DNA of 64,000 nucleotides from Thermotoga maritima MSB8 (GCF_000008545.1 NC_000853.1:324465-388464), one strand, 5' to 3'. Positions 52,144 to 61,623 are shown, counted from the stretch's first letter. Numbers and translations are program-made. The notes: generated from the letters alone by a model not told the origin.

Positions 52144-53054
52144 AAGTGGTATTCCTGATCTGCAATCCCGCTGCGGGTGGAGGAAGAGCTGGAAAAATCT
52201 GGAACAGAGTTGAAGATCTTCTGAAGAAACACGGGATAGATCACAAGTTTGCCTTCACAGAAAGGCCAGGTCACGCGATGGAGATTTCAAAGAAGGCTTT
52301 CAAAGAGGGATACAGAAGAATAGCAGCGTTCGGAGGAGATGGAACGGTAAATGAGATGGTAAACGGGATCTTTCTGAACGGATACGATTTAAGAGAAGTT
52401 GTCTTCGGATGGATACCGTTTGGAAGCGGCAAAGACTGGGCGAGAACGATCGGAGTTCCTCTCGAGATCGAAGAAGCGATCAAAATGCTGAAAGATGGAA
52501 AGGAATTCGTTCAGGATCTGGGAGTAGGTGAATACGAAAAAGCGAGCGGAGAGATAGAAAAGCGCGCGTTCGTGAATGTTGCAGGCCTTTTCTTCGACGG
52601 ATTTGTGACCTACAGGACCAACCTTCTCAAGAGGAAGAACCGTGTTTCTTACTTCTCGAGGATTTTCTCCTCTATCATCGAATACGATCCCCCTACTGCC
52701 AGAATCCAGATCGATGAAAAGGTGTGGGAGAAGAGGGTTTTTTCCATGAACGTTGGGATCTGTAAATACAATGGAGGAGGCATGAACCAGCTTCCCCACG
52801 CTGTGCCAGACGACGGCCTTCTTGCTGTGACAGTGATAAACGACATAGGAAAATTGAGAATCCTGGCTAACCTGCACAGGGTGTTCAACGGAAAGCTATT
52901 GGAACATCCCGGGGTGGAGGGTTATCAGGCGAAAAAGGTGGTGGTGGAGTTTCAAAGAGATGAACCGGTGGAATTCGATGGTGAATCTTTCTGGGCCAAG
53001 AAGATTTTCTTTTCAATAATCCCCGGGGTTATAAGGGTGCTGGTGAAAAAATGA
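52140..53054 (+). CDS. diacylglycerol/sphingosine kinase-like protein
   Basis: A 304-residue DAGK-catalytic-domain protein: CNPAAGGGRAGK, the nucleotide motif FGGDGTVNEMVNG (GGDGT) and FGSGKDWART. It probably phosphorylates a membrane lipid such as diacylglycerol. ATG 52140 overlaps the preceding stop (ATGA); the upstream part of the open frame is the small membrane protein read in another frame. Confidence 0.88.
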   Translation: MKVVFLICNPAAGGGRAGKIWNRVEDLLKKHGIDHKFAFTERPGHAMEISKKAFKEGYRRIAAFGGDGTVNEMVNGIFLNGYDLREVVFGWIPFGSGKDWARTIGVPLEIEEAIKMLKDGKEFVQDLGVGEYEKASGEIEKRAFVNVAGLFFDGFVTYRTNLLKRKNRVSYFSRIFSSIIEYDPPTARIQIDEKVWEKRVFSMNVGICKYNGGGMNQLPHAVPDDGLLAVTVINDIGKLRILANLHRVFNGKLLEHPGVEGYQAKKVVVEFQRDEPVEFDGESFWAKKIFFSIIPGVIRVLVKK

Positions 53055-53073
53055 GGGGGCTGCCCCCTCATTT
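53049..53073. terminator. bidirectional terminator holding both stop codons
   Basis: ATGAGGGGG-CTG-CCCCCTCAT with A and T runs on either side. The TGA of the lipid-kinase gene (53052-53054) and of the glycosyltransferase (53068-53070) both lie in the stem. Confidence 0.88.
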
Positions 53074-54138
53074 GGTGATGGTCTTTGCAAGATCCAGGAA
53101 TTCCTGAGCGATCTTGTCACCGCCGTACTTTTCCACAAAAACCCTCACTTCTTTCTTGATATCCTCGACCAGCTCTCTGTCCAGCATCAAAAGCTCAAGC
53201 TTGTGAACCAGATCGTGAATATTTCTGTACTTCACGATGGGGCCGAATCCGTACACGTCGGTCTCTATGGTTTCAACGAATCTACTGTCTCTTATGACGA
53301 TGGGGGTTTCACTCGCTATGATCTGATACAGGGTAGAAGACACAACAACGTTCGGAGTGTTTCCTTTTGGTAGAAGGTGTACGTTCGAGCCTTTCAGATA
53401 ACTGTAGAGTTTTTCGACGGTTGGTCTTTTCTGCCACTGGGTGATCCACTCAGCCTCGTAATCCACCCTTCCATCTGACCTGATGATCCAGTAGTGAACG
53501 TTGTCGAATCTCTTTCTGAGTTTTTTCAGGGCGTTGAGGAAGTCACAGTATTCTTCGACGGGTTGTCTTCCAAACGAAAAGAACAGGAACTTGTCTTCAC
53601 TGACGGGTCTTTCTGGTTCCGCATCGTAGGGTTTCATTACCGGGTAGCTGATCACTTCGACCTTTTCCCGGGGAATCTCGTAAAACTCCAGAATCTCATC
53701 GTAAAACCTTCTGTCGAAAACCACGATTTTATCGCAGGGCAGTTTCACCACTTCTCTTGCTTTGAAGATGTTTGCTTCATGGAAAACGGAAATAACCGGA
53801 ATCTTCAGCTTTTCTATGAGCCTGGTGAGTGGTTTTACCGGAACTCTCCAGAAGGTTTCTATTATGAGCAGGTCCAGGTTTTCCTTTAAAATCTCTTCTT
53901 CTTTCACCCAGCCCTCCTCTGTTACGTTGTCCACTTCCGTGTAAATCTCTCTCTTCACGAACTCCGGATCCTGGGCTTCCGTTCTTTTGTAGTATTTAAC
54001 TTCCTTGCTGGCACTCTCTTCTGTTGGTGCAAAGACCACAACTTCGTGTCCCATTCTGATGAACTCTCTTGCAAGTATCTCTGCGTGCATCCCCACACCG
54101 CACGTGGCACCCCATCTGCTGAGGAATCCGATTTTCAT
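53068..54138 (-). CDS. glycosyltransferase, GT4-like
   Basis: 356 residues with a two-domain GT-B look. The N-terminal GATCGVGMHAEILAREFIRMGHEV is the acceptor-side glycine loop. The C-terminal half has FFSFGRQPVEEYCDF, PKGNTPNVVVSSTLYQIIASETPIV (the donor-site E-x7-E region is only weakly kept) and SRFVETIETDVYGFGPIV. Cytoplasmic, probably acting on an envelope glycan. ATG follows a GGAGGTGAG ribosome site. Donor and acceptor cannot be inferred. Confidence 0.75.
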   Translation of the reverse strand: MKIGFLSRWGATCGVGMHAEILAREFIRMGHEVVVFAPTEESASKEVKYYKRTEAQDPEFVKREIYTEVDNVTEEGWVKEEEILKENLDLLIIETFWRVPVKPLTRLIEKLKIPVISVFHEANIFKAREVVKLPCDKIVVFDRRFYDEILEFYEIPREKVEVISYPVMKPYDAEPERPVSEDKFLFFSFGRQPVEEYCDFLNALKKLRKRFDNVHYWIIRSDGRVDYEAEWITQWQKRPTVEKLYSYLKGSNVHLLPKGNTPNVVVSSTLYQIIASETPIVIRDSRFVETIETDVYGFGPIVKYRNIHDLVHKLELLMLDRELVEDIKKEVRVFVEKYGGDKIAQEFLDLAKTITK

Positions 54139-54177
54139 ACTCTCACCTCCTTTTTGTGATGCAAATTTTAAGAACCT

Positions 54178-54193
54178 CTATAATATATTATAG
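54178..54193. promoter_or_regulatory. perfect 16-bp palindrome with facing -10 boxes
   Basis: CTATAATATATTATAG lies between the divergent glycosyltransferase and mazG genes. It contains TATAAT on each strand. -35 boxes are weak (TTGTGA at 54154-54159 for the plus strand). Confidence 0.5.
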
Positions 54194-54216
54194 AATTCAT
54201 CGAATTTAGGAGCGTG

Positions 54217-54332
54217 ATGAAATTGAAAGAAATTTCGAGCATGGAAACAAAAGAGCTGATTCTAAAAGCAAATAGAATGACGATGATGATATAAAACTCA
54301 TTGAAGGATTGAGGGAGCTGATGGGATGGTAG
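54217..54332 (+). pseudogene. small ORF upstream of mazG, frameshifted
   Basis: ATG 54217 follows TTTAGGAGCG and reads MKLKEISSMETKELILKANR, then stops at 54294. The -1 frame continues as NDDDDIKLIEGLRELMGW to the stop at 54330-54332, overlapping the mazG ATG at 54326. One extra A near 54276 would give a single 38-residue protein. No family recognised; the loss may uncouple mazG translation. Confidence 0.5.
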
Positions 54333-54676
54333 AAAGACTTCTTGAAATCATCGAAAGAAGTTTGAGGAAGTGCCCCTGGTTAGAGAAACAGAGCATTGAA
54401 ACTCTGCTTGAAGCACTCGCTTCTGAAATAGAAGAAGTCGCTGAAGCTGTGAAGAAAAACGACCTCGCAAATCTCGAGGAAGAGATAGGAGATCTCATCT
54501 ACGACGCTCTTCTCGTGGCAGCAGTGGCACAGAGAGATTACGGAATAGACCTTGAAAGTGCTATTCAGAAGGTGGTGGAAAAGATCTCACACAGGAAACC
54601 CTGGCTGTTCTGGGAAGAAAAGATCTCCTTAGAAGAAGCGGAAAAAATATGGAAAGAGCGCAAAAAGAAAATTTAA
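54326..54676 (+). CDS. mazG: MazG-like NTP pyrophosphohydrolase
   Basis: A 116-residue single MazG domain: ALASEIEEVAEA (ExxE) and EEEIGDLIYDALL (ExxD) form the Mg2+ site; CPWLEKQS and HRKPWLF are typical ends. It hydrolyses NTPs or dNTPs to monophosphates, probably for house-cleaning. It is about half the length of E. coli MazG, as in many small MazG proteins. It overlaps the convergent membrane protein by 4 bp. Confidence 0.9.
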   Translation: MVERLLEIIERSLRKCPWLEKQSIETLLEALASEIEEVAEAVKKNDLANLEEEIGDLIYDALLVAAVAQRDYGIDLESAIQKVVEKISHRKPWLFWEEKISLEEAEKIWKERKKKI

Positions 54677-54996
54677 TCTTTCTTCTCCAAAGGAACCTCT
54701 CCAAAAAGCTTTGCAGGTATGAAATAAAGAGGTGATTTGAGTTTCCTGTTGAATTTCTCTACCTCAAAGTTGTAGTCTTCCCTGGCTTTTTCGAGGAGCT
54801 TCAGTATTTTTTCGTATTTTTCTTTGACAAAGTCATTTCCTGAGACGACTTCTCTTCTGAAGAGCTTCTCTCTTTCTTCTAACTCCAAAATCTCTCTTTC
54901 TATGTACGAGATGATCTTTCTGTGACGAACAAGAAACGCCCAGGTGTAAAATGAATATAGAGTGAATCCAAGAACAACAAGCGCAGTGATCCACAC
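54673..54996 (-). CDS. single-helix coiled-coil membrane protein
   Basis: About 107 residues: N-terminal membrane helix (WITALVVLGFTLYSFYTWAFL), then a charged coiled coil (about 25-85). GTG 54996 uses GGGGGTGA upstream; the in-frame ATG at 55014 has no ribosome site. Family not recognised. It is divergent from endonuclease IV with only about 50 bp between starts. Confidence 0.6.
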   Translation of the reverse strand: MWITALVVLGFTLYSFYTWAFLVRHRKIISYIEREILELEEREKLFRREVVSGNDFVKEKYEKILKLLEKAREDYNFEVEKFNRKLKSPLYFIPAKLFGEVPLEKKD

Positions 54997-55049
54997 GATG
55001 TCACCCCCATGCACCGTTTCATTATATCACCGGGAAAGGGGTAAGAAGC

Positions 55050-55913
55050 ATGATAAAAATAGGAGCTCACATGCCCATCTCGAAAGGATTTGACAGGGTA
55101 CCACAAGACACAGTGAACATAGGGGGGAACTCCTTCCAGATATTTCCTCACAACGCTCGCTCCTGGAGTGCAAAACTCCCTTCTGACGAGGCCGCCACGA
55201 AATTCAAAAGGGAGATGAAAAAACACGGTATCGACTGGGAAAACGCGTTTTGTCACAGTGGATACCTCATAAATCTCGCCAGTCCAAAGGATGACATTTG
55301 GCAGAAATCTGTTGAACTTTTGAAAAAAGAAGTGGAAATTTGCAGAAAGCTGGGTATAAGGTATCTGAACATTCACCCCGGAAGCCACCTCGGAACTGGA
55401 GAGGAAGAGGGAATAGACAGAATAGTAAGAGGTCTGAACGAAGTGCTGAACAACACCGAAGGTGTGGTGATTCTTCTTGAAAACGTTTCTCAAAAAGGAG
55501 GAAATATCGGTTACAAATTGGAACAGCTGAAGAAGATCAGAGATCTCGTCGATCAAAGAGATCGTGTGGCCATCACCTACGATACGTGTCACGGGTTCGA
55601 CTCTGGATACGACATCACAAAAAAGGAGGGTGTCGAAGCCCTTCTCAACGAGATAGAGAGCCTGTTCGGTCTGGAAAGACTCAAGATGATACACCTGAAC
55701 GATTCTAAATACCCCCTCGGTGCGGCAAAAGACAGGCACGAAAGAATAGGAAGCGGATTCATAGGTGAAGAAGGTTTTGCCGTATTTTTCTCCTTCAAAG
55801 AGATCCAGGAAGTTCCATGGATCCTGGAAACCCCTGGTGGAAACGAAGAGCACGCGGAGGATATAAAGAAAGTGTTTGAGATCATAGAAAAATTCGGTAT
55901 AGAGGTCGATTGA
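55050..55913 (+). CDS. nfo: endonuclease IV (AP endonuclease)
   Basis: Cleaves DNA at abasic sites. A 287-residue Zn3 barrel enzyme with HSGYLINLAS, NIHPGSHLG, LLENVS, TYDTCHGFDSGYD, MIHLNDS, DRHERIGSG and LETPGG supplying the metal ligands. ATG 55050 follows GGGGTAAG. It is followed by rqcH after one base, in a rightward run that continues to the AIM24 gene. Confidence 0.95.
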   Translation: MIKIGAHMPISKGFDRVPQDTVNIGGNSFQIFPHNARSWSAKLPSDEAATKFKREMKKHGIDWENAFCHSGYLINLASPKDDIWQKSVELLKKEVEICRKLGIRYLNIHPGSHLGTGEEEGIDRIVRGLNEVLNNTEGVVILLENVSQKGGNIGYKLEQLKKIRDLVDQRDRVAITYDTCHGFDSGYDITKKEGVEALLNEIESLFGLERLKMIHLNDSKYPLGAAKDRHERIGSGFIGEEGFAVFFSFKEIQEVPWILETPGGNEEHAEDIKKVFEIIEKFGIEVD

Positions 55914-55914
55914 T

Positions 55915-57564
55915 ATGCCCTTCGATGGGTTGCTTTTGCACAAAGCAGTCCGAGAGTTAAAGGAACTCGAAGGAGAACACTTGAGGCAGATTTATCAACC
56001 AACGACGGTTGATTATTATTTTCTTTTCAGAAGTGCGACCGTTCGGGTGTGTTTGAGACCCGATGTTTCCCATGTAGCGATCGCTGAAAAAGAAGAGGCA
56101 TCGGAGAAGATGCCCTCTTCGTTCACGATGCTTCTGAGAAAGGAACTGAAAGGTGCGAAACTTCTAAAGGTAGAACAAATTGGGATGGACAGAACACTGC
56201 GGTTTTCCTTCGAGAAATTCGATGAGATAGAGGGAATCGTTCAAAAAGATCTCTACATCGAAATAATGGGGATCCACTCGAACATGATACTGGTCAGAGA
56301 TAGGAGGATCATTGACGCACACAGACGCATTGTAACGAAAAAGAGAGAAATCCTCCCCGGCAGGGAGTTCGTGATTTTTCCCTCCGGAAAGGTTTCCATT
56401 TTTGAATTGAGAGAGCTTCCACCAGAGAGTGAAAAAACGATCCGAAACGTTCTCCTTTCACTTCTCGAAGGCTTCTCTCCCGTCTCCGTGGAAGAGCTGA
56501 TCCACAGAACCGGCTACGAACTGGATACTCCGTGGAAGGCTGTGGATCAAAGGAAGATACTCGAAGTTCTTGAGGAGATAAAAAAGGAGCTGGAACTCCC
56601 GGGGGTGTTTGTCTACTACGAAGCTTCACACCCTGTGGAAGTTTCTGCTTTTAGGTTTACTATGCTGAGCCTCAAAGAAAGGTACTTTGAAAAACCCTCC
56701 GAGGGTATCAACGAATTTGTGAGATGGAAAGAAGAAAAATCCACCTTTGAAAACACCAAAAATCGTTTTATCAAAGTGGTTGTGAATAGAATTGAAGATC
56801 TGGAGGATCTTGAAGAAAAACTTTCGAGGGAACTTTCCGAAGCAGAGAAAGCCGAAAGATACAAAAAACTCGGCGATCTCATCGTTCAGAACCTCTGGAG
56901 TATAAAGGGAAAATCCGGAGAGGTCGAACTCACGGACTGGGAGACAAACGAAAAGATCGTTGTGGATGTGGGAAAAGATCCTGCCCAGACGGCTCAGAAG
57001 TTCTACAATACCTACAAAAAACTGCAGAGAAAGAAAGAACAGGTAGAAAAACGGCTCGAAGAGATACAGCGGGAAAAAGAGTATCTCTATCAGCTGTGGC
57101 AGACGATCGAAGACGCGGAAGATCTGGAAACACTCGAAGAGATAGAAGAAGAAATGAGAGAATTTGGACTCCTGAAAGAGAGGAAAACGAAAAAACAAAA
57201 ATCAAAGAAAACCCGTTTCAGAGAGGTGTACTACGGCGGGTTCAAAATTCTCATAGGAAGAAACAACAAACAGAACGATGAACTCGTGAGAACTTCCTCG
57301 AAGGAGGACCTGTGGTTCCACGCTCACGAGATGCCGGGAGCCCACGTTGTGGTGAAGACAGAAGGAAAGAAGGTGCCTCAGGAAGTCGTGGAATATGCGG
57401 CGAGTCTCGCGGCCGGTTACTCGAAGGGAAAAAACTCCGGAAAAGTGCCGGTCGATTACACATTCATAAAATATGTAAGAAAACCTAAGGGTTTCAAACC
57501 CGGTATGGTGATATACAAGAACTACAAAACCATTCTTGTTGAGCCAAGGAGGATAGAGGGATGA
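55915..57564 (+). CDS. rqcH: RqcH / NFACT ribosome quality-control protein
   Basis: 549 residues: NFACT-N domain (1-170, with GIHSNMILVRD), a helix-hairpin region, a long coiled coil (about 275-410) and the NFACT-R domain (SSKEDLWFHAHEMPGAHVVVK). Bacterial RqcH binds stalled 50S subunits and adds C-terminal alanine tails. Often annotated as fibronectin-binding protein. Its stop overlaps the mgtA ATG. Confidence 0.92.
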   Translation: MPFDGLLLHKAVRELKELEGEHLRQIYQPTTVDYYFLFRSATVRVCLRPDVSHVAIAEKEEASEKMPSSFTMLLRKELKGAKLLKVEQIGMDRTLRFSFEKFDEIEGIVQKDLYIEIMGIHSNMILVRDRRIIDAHRRIVTKKREILPGREFVIFPSGKVSIFELRELPPESEKTIRNVLLSLLEGFSPVSVEELIHRTGYELDTPWKAVDQRKILEVLEEIKKELELPGVFVYYEASHPVEVSAFRFTMLSLKERYFEKPSEGINEFVRWKEEKSTFENTKNRFIKVVVNRIEDLEDLEEKLSRELSEAEKAERYKKLGDLIVQNLWSIKGKSGEVELTDWETNEKIVVDVGKDPAQTAQKFYNTYKKLQRKKEQVEKRLEEIQREKEYLYQLWQTIEDAEDLETLEEIEEEMREFGLLKERKTKKQKSKKTRFREVYYGGFKILIGRNNKQNDELVRTSSKEDLWFHAHEMPGAHVVVKTEGKKVPQEVVEYAASLAAGYSKGKNSGKVPVDYTFIKYVRKPKGFKPGMVIYKNYKTILVEPRRIEG

Positions 57565-58886
57565 TAGGCTATCAGATCTACGTGAGATCTTTCAGGGATG
57601 GAAACCTCGACGGTGTGGGAGATTTCAGGGGATTGAAAAACGCTGTTTCCTACCTGAAAGAACTGGGGATTGACTTTGTCTGGCTCATGCCTGTTTTTTC
57701 CTCCATATCTTTTCACGGGTACGACGTGGTGGATTTTTATTCTTTCAAAGCTGAGTACGGTAGTGAGAGAGAGTTCAAAGAGATGATCGAGGCATTCCAC
57801 GACAGCGGAATAAAAGTCGTTCTTGACCTTCCCATCCATCACACAGGCTTTCTCCACACGTGGTTCCAGAAGGCGCTGAAAGGAGATCCACACTACAGAG
57901 ATTACTACGTATGGGCAAACAAAGAGACGGATCTGGACGAAAGAAGAGAGTGGGATGGAGAAAAGATCTGGCATCCCCTGGAAGATGGGAGGTTCTACAG
58001 AGGGCTCTTTGGACCTTTCTCACCCGACTTGAACTACGACAACCCGCAGGTATTCGATGAAATGAAAAGACTGGTTCTCCACCTTCTCGATATGGGAGTG
58101 GATGGTTTCAGGTTCGATGCAGCAAAGCACATGAGAGATACGATCGAACAGAATGTTCGCTTCTGGAAGTACTTTCTTTCCGATTTGAAGGGCATCTTCC
58201 TCGCAGAGATATGGGCAGAGGCCAGAATGGTGGATGAACACGGCAGAATATTTGGCTACATGCTCAACTTTGACACATCCCACTGTATAAAGGAAGCTGT
58301 ATGGAAAGAGAACACAAGAGTTCTGATAGAGTCGATCGAAAGGGCCGTTATCGGCAAAGACTACCTCCCGGTGAATTTTACTTCGAATCACGACATGTCG
58401 AGGCTTGCAAGCTTTGAAGGAGGCTTCAGCAAAGAAAAGATCAAACTTTCGATTTCCATTCTTTTCACTCTCCCGGGAGTTCCTCTCGTGTTCTATGGGG
58501 ATGAGCTTGGAATGAAGGGAGTTTACCAGAAACCGAACACAGAAGTCGTCCTGGATCCGTTCCCGTGGAACGAGAGTATGTGCGTTGAGGGACAGACCTT
58601 CTGGAAGTGGCCCGCGTACAACGGGCCTTTCTCTGGTATCTCCGTAGAATACCAGAAGAGAGATCCCGATTCGATTCTTTCACACACTCTGGGATGGACG
58701 AGATTCAGAAAGGAAAACCAGTGGATCGATCGGGCAAAGCTCGAATTTTTGTGTAAAGAGGACAAGTTTCTTGTGTACAGACTCTACGATGATCAGCATT
58801 CTTTGAAGGTGTTTCACAATCTTTCAGGGGAAGAGGTTGTCTTTGAGGGAGTTAAAATGAAGCCTTACAAAACGGAGGTGGTTTGA
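57561..58886 (+). CDS. mgtA: 4-alpha-glucanotransferase
   Basis: Transfers maltosyl and longer units between alpha-1,4-glucans. 441 residues, GH13, with Asp186 (FRFDAAKH), Glu216 (LAEIWAE) and Asp278 (SNHDMS), identical in numbering to the crystallised T. maritima enzyme. No signal peptide, so cytoplasmic. It is coupled to rqcH by ATGA, with no obvious functional link. Confidence 0.95.
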   Translation: MIGYQIYVRSFRDGNLDGVGDFRGLKNAVSYLKELGIDFVWLMPVFSSISFHGYDVVDFYSFKAEYGSEREFKEMIEAFHDSGIKVVLDLPIHHTGFLHTWFQKALKGDPHYRDYYVWANKETDLDERREWDGEKIWHPLEDGRFYRGLFGPFSPDLNYDNPQVFDEMKRLVLHLLDMGVDGFRFDAAKHMRDTIEQNVRFWKYFLSDLKGIFLAEIWAEARMVDEHGRIFGYMLNFDTSHCIKEAVWKENTRVLIESIERAVIGKDYLPVNFTSNHDMSRLASFEGGFSKEKIKLSISILFTLPGVPLVFYGDELGMKGVYQKPNTEVVLDPFPWNESMCVEGQTFWKWPAYNGPFSGISVEYQKRDPDSILSHTLGWTRFRKENQWIDRAKLEFLCKEDKFLVYRLYDDQHSLKVFHNLSGEEVVFEGVKMKPYKTEVV

Positions 58887-60241
58887 TGAAAATGGAAAGG
58901 AAAAACGTCTGGCACCACAGGAAGAAGGAGGAAATAGAAGCCTTTTCGAAAGAGTACATGGAATTCATGAGCAAAGCAAAAACCGAAAGGATGACGGTGA
59001 AAGAGATCAAGAGAATCCTCGACGAATCGGGATTCGTTCCTCTTGAAGACTTCGCGGGGGATCCCATGAACATGACAGTTTACGCTGTGAACCGGGGAAA
59101 AGCCATCGCCGCCTTTCGTGTGGTGGATGACCTCAAAAGAGGTCTGAACCTTGTGGTTGCGCACATAGATTCTCCAAGGCTGGATTTCAAACCCAATCCG
59201 TTGATAGAAGATGAGCAGATAGCCCTGTTCAAAACACACTACTACGGAGGAATAAAAAAGTATCACTGGCTGAGCATTCCTCTTGAAATACACGGTGTTC
59301 TTTTCAAAAACGATGGAACGGAGATAGAGATTCACATAGGGGATAAACCGGAGGATCCCGTCTTCACGATTCCAGATCTTCTTCCGCATCTTGACAAGGA
59401 AGACGCGAAGATCTCTGAGAAGTTCAAGGGAGAAAACCTCATGCTCATAGCCGGAACGATTCCTCTCAGTGGAGAAGAAAAAGAAGCGGTGAAGACGAAC
59501 GTTCTTAAGATTTTGAACGAGATGTACGGTATCACCGAAGAAGACTTCGTGAGCGGTGAGATAGAAGTGGTTCCTGCTTTCTCACCGAGAGAGGTAGGAA
59601 TGGACAGAAGTCTCATAGGAGCGTATGGACAGGACGACAGGATATGTGCCTACACAGCTCTTCGGGCTCTTCTGTCTGCAAATCCCGAAAAATCGATAGG
59701 TGTGATCTTCTTCGACAAGGAAGAGATAGGAAGCGATGGAAACACGGGAGCAAAAGCTAGATTCTACTTGAAAGCCCTCAGACAAATTCTGAAAATGCAA
59801 GGTGCGAAAGATTCGGAGTTCGTGCTCGATGAAGTGCTTGAGAATACCTCCGTGATCTCTGGAGATGTGTGCGCTGCCGTGAATCCTCCTTACAAAGATG
59901 TCCACGACCTTCACAACGCTCCGAAACTGGGATACGGAGTTGCTCTTGTGAAGTACACGGGTGCAAGGGGAAAATACTCCACGAACGACGCGCACGCTGA
60001 ATTCGTGGCTCGTGTGAGAAAAGTGCTGAACGAACAGGGAGTCATCTGGCAGGTGGCCACCCTCGGGAAGGTGGACCAGGGCGGAGGAGGAACAATTGCC
60101 AAGTTCTTTGCTGAGAGAGGATCCGATGTGATCGACATGGGACCCGCTCTTCTGGGGATGCACTCTCCTTTTGAGATCTCCTCGAAGGCGGACCTCTTCG
60201 AAACCTACGTTGCTTACAGGAGTCTCATGGAAAAACTGTGA
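58886..60241 (+). CDS. M18-family aminopeptidase
   Basis: A 451-residue zinc aminopeptidase of the M18 type. Metal and catalytic positions are visible in VVAHIDSPRLDFKP, YGQDDRICAYTAL, FDKEEIGSDGNTGA (Glu pair) and NDAHAEF. M18 enzymes form dodecamers and prefer acidic or neutral N-termini. ATG 58886 follows GGAGGTGG; its first base is the last base of mgtA's stop codon. Confidence 0.92.
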   Translation: MKMERKNVWHHRKKEEIEAFSKEYMEFMSKAKTERMTVKEIKRILDESGFVPLEDFAGDPMNMTVYAVNRGKAIAAFRVVDDLKRGLNLVVAHIDSPRLDFKPNPLIEDEQIALFKTHYYGGIKKYHWLSIPLEIHGVLFKNDGTEIEIHIGDKPEDPVFTIPDLLPHLDKEDAKISEKFKGENLMLIAGTIPLSGEEKEAVKTNVLKILNEMYGITEEDFVSGEIEVVPAFSPREVGMDRSLIGAYGQDDRICAYTALRALLSANPEKSIGVIFFDKEEIGSDGNTGAKARFYLKALRQILKMQGAKDSEFVLDEVLENTSVISGDVCAAVNPPYKDVHDLHNAPKLGYGVALVKYTGARGKYSTNDAHAEFVARVRKVLNEQGVIWQVATLGKVDQGGGGTIAKFFAERGSDVIDMGPALLGMHSPFEISSKADLFETYVAYRSLMEKL

Positions 60242-60250
60242 GGTGGTACT

Positions 60251-60892
60251 TTGATAGAAGAGCTGGCAAGAGAAATCGTGAAGCGATTTCCAAGGAACCA
60301 CAAAGAAACGGATCCATTCAGAGTTCTCATCTCCACTGTCCTGAGCCAGAGAACGCGCGACGAGAACACAGAGAAAGCGTCGAAGAAGCTCTTCGAAGTT
60401 TACAGAACACCGCAGGAACTCGCAAAGGCGAAACCAGAGGATCTCTACGATTTGATCAAAGAATCCGGGATGTACAGGCAAAAAGCCGAGAGGATTGTGG
60501 AGATATCCAGGATCCTCGTGGAAAAGTACGGCGGAAGAGTTCCCGATTCGCTGGAAGAACTGCTCAAACTTCCCGGTGTGGGAAGAAAAACAGCGAACAT
60601 AGTGCTGTGGGTGGGTTTCAAGAAACCTGCCCTCGCGGTTGATACGCATGTTCACAGAATCAGCAACAGACTGGGTTGGGTGAAGACAAGAACACCGGAA
60701 GAAACAGAAGAAGCCCTCAAGAAATTGCTCCCGGAAGATCTCTGGGGGCCGATCAACGGTTCTATGGTCGAATTCGGAAGAAGAATCTGCAAACCGCAGA
60801 ATCCTCTGTGTGAAGAGTGCTTTCTGAAGAATCACTGTGAGTTTTACAGAAGGAGGGGGAAGGGTGAAGTACGAAATCGTACTGAAAGGTAG
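60251..60892 (+). CDS. nth: endonuclease III
   Basis: DNA glycosylase/AP lyase for oxidised pyrimidines. 213 residues: HhH LPGVGRKTANIV with catalytic Lys113, Asp131 in VDTHVHR, and the [4Fe-4S] set Cys180, Cys187, Cys190, Cys196 (C-x6-C-x2-C-x5-C). TTG 60251 follows GAGGTGG. Confidence 0.95.
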   Translation: MIEELAREIVKRFPRNHKETDPFRVLISTVLSQRTRDENTEKASKKLFEVYRTPQELAKAKPEDLYDLIKESGMYRQKAERIVEISRILVEKYGGRVPDSLEELLKLPGVGRKTANIVLWVGFKKPALAVDTHVHRISNRLGWVKTRTPEETEEALKKLLPEDLWGPINGSMVEFGRRICKPQNPLCEECFLKNHCEFYRRRGKGEVRNRTER

Positions 60893-61541
60893 CTACGCTC
60901 TTTTGAAGGTGTTTCTTTCGACCGGAGAGAGTGTTGTGGTAGAACCGGGTGCGATGGTCTACATGAAAGGACCCATCGAAGTTAAAACCTCAGCAACGGG
61001 AGGTGTCTGGAAAGCCCTCAAAAGAGCTATTTTGGGCGGGGAGAACTTTTTCATGAACACGTACATATCTCGCGGAGAAAGTGAAATCGGTCTGGCTCCT
61101 CAGCTTCCGGGAGATATAGACGTGATACCTCTGAAAGACATCCTCTACGTTCAATCGACTTCTTTCCTGGCATGTGATCCTTCGGTGGAAATGGACGTTT
61201 CATTCGGTGGTTTGAAATCATTCTTCTCTGGTGAAGGAATATTTCTCTTGAAATTCATTGGTCACGGTGATGTGGCCGTTTCCTCTTTTGGAGGAATAAA
61301 GTCTGTAGAACTCCAGCCGGGAGAGGAGTTCACCGTTGATACGGGACATGTTGTGGCGTTCGATGGAACGGTGAAATGGAACGTCAGAACATTTGGTGGA
61401 CTGAAATCCACACTCTTTGGTGGGGAAGGCCTGGTGTGTACTTTCACAGGCCCGGGAAGGGTCTACATCCAGACGAGAAATTATCCCGCTTTTGTCGAGT
61501 GGATAAAGTCTCTTGTTCCTAGGCAGACGGGTAGCAGATGA
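60864..61541 (+). CDS. AIM24-family beta-sandwich protein (TIGR00266)
   Basis: 225 residues, mostly strands, with the family segments VEPGAMVYMKGPIEVKTS, STSFLACDP and an internal repeat SFGGLKSFFSGEGIFLLKF / TFGGLKSTLFGGEGLVCTF. Function unknown; relatives include the mitochondrial AIM24. GTG 60864 follows GGAGGGGG and overlaps the end of nth by 29 bp. Confidence 0.85.
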   Translation: MKYEIVLKGSYALLKVFLSTGESVVVEPGAMVYMKGPIEVKTSATGGVWKALKRAILGGENFFMNTYISRGESEIGLAPQLPGDIDVIPLKDILYVQSTSFLACDPSVEMDVSFGGLKSFFSGEGIFLLKFIGHGDVAVSSFGGIKSVELQPGEEFTVDTGHVVAFDGTVKWNVRTFGGLKSTLFGGEGLVCTFTGPGRVYIQTRNYPAFVEWIKSLVPRQTGSR

Positions 61542-61595
61542 TTTGATAGGTACATGATAAGTTGTTGGATTTTTTGTTTGCTATTCTTTTGATGT

Positions 61596-61623
61596 TTGAT
61601 GTTTTTCGTCATTGTGATAAAAT
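61596..61623 (+). promoter_or_regulatory. promoter of the MFS gene
   Basis: TTGATG (61596-61601), 16 bp, TAAAAT (61618-61623), 38 bp before the ATG at 61661. Confidence 0.65.
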
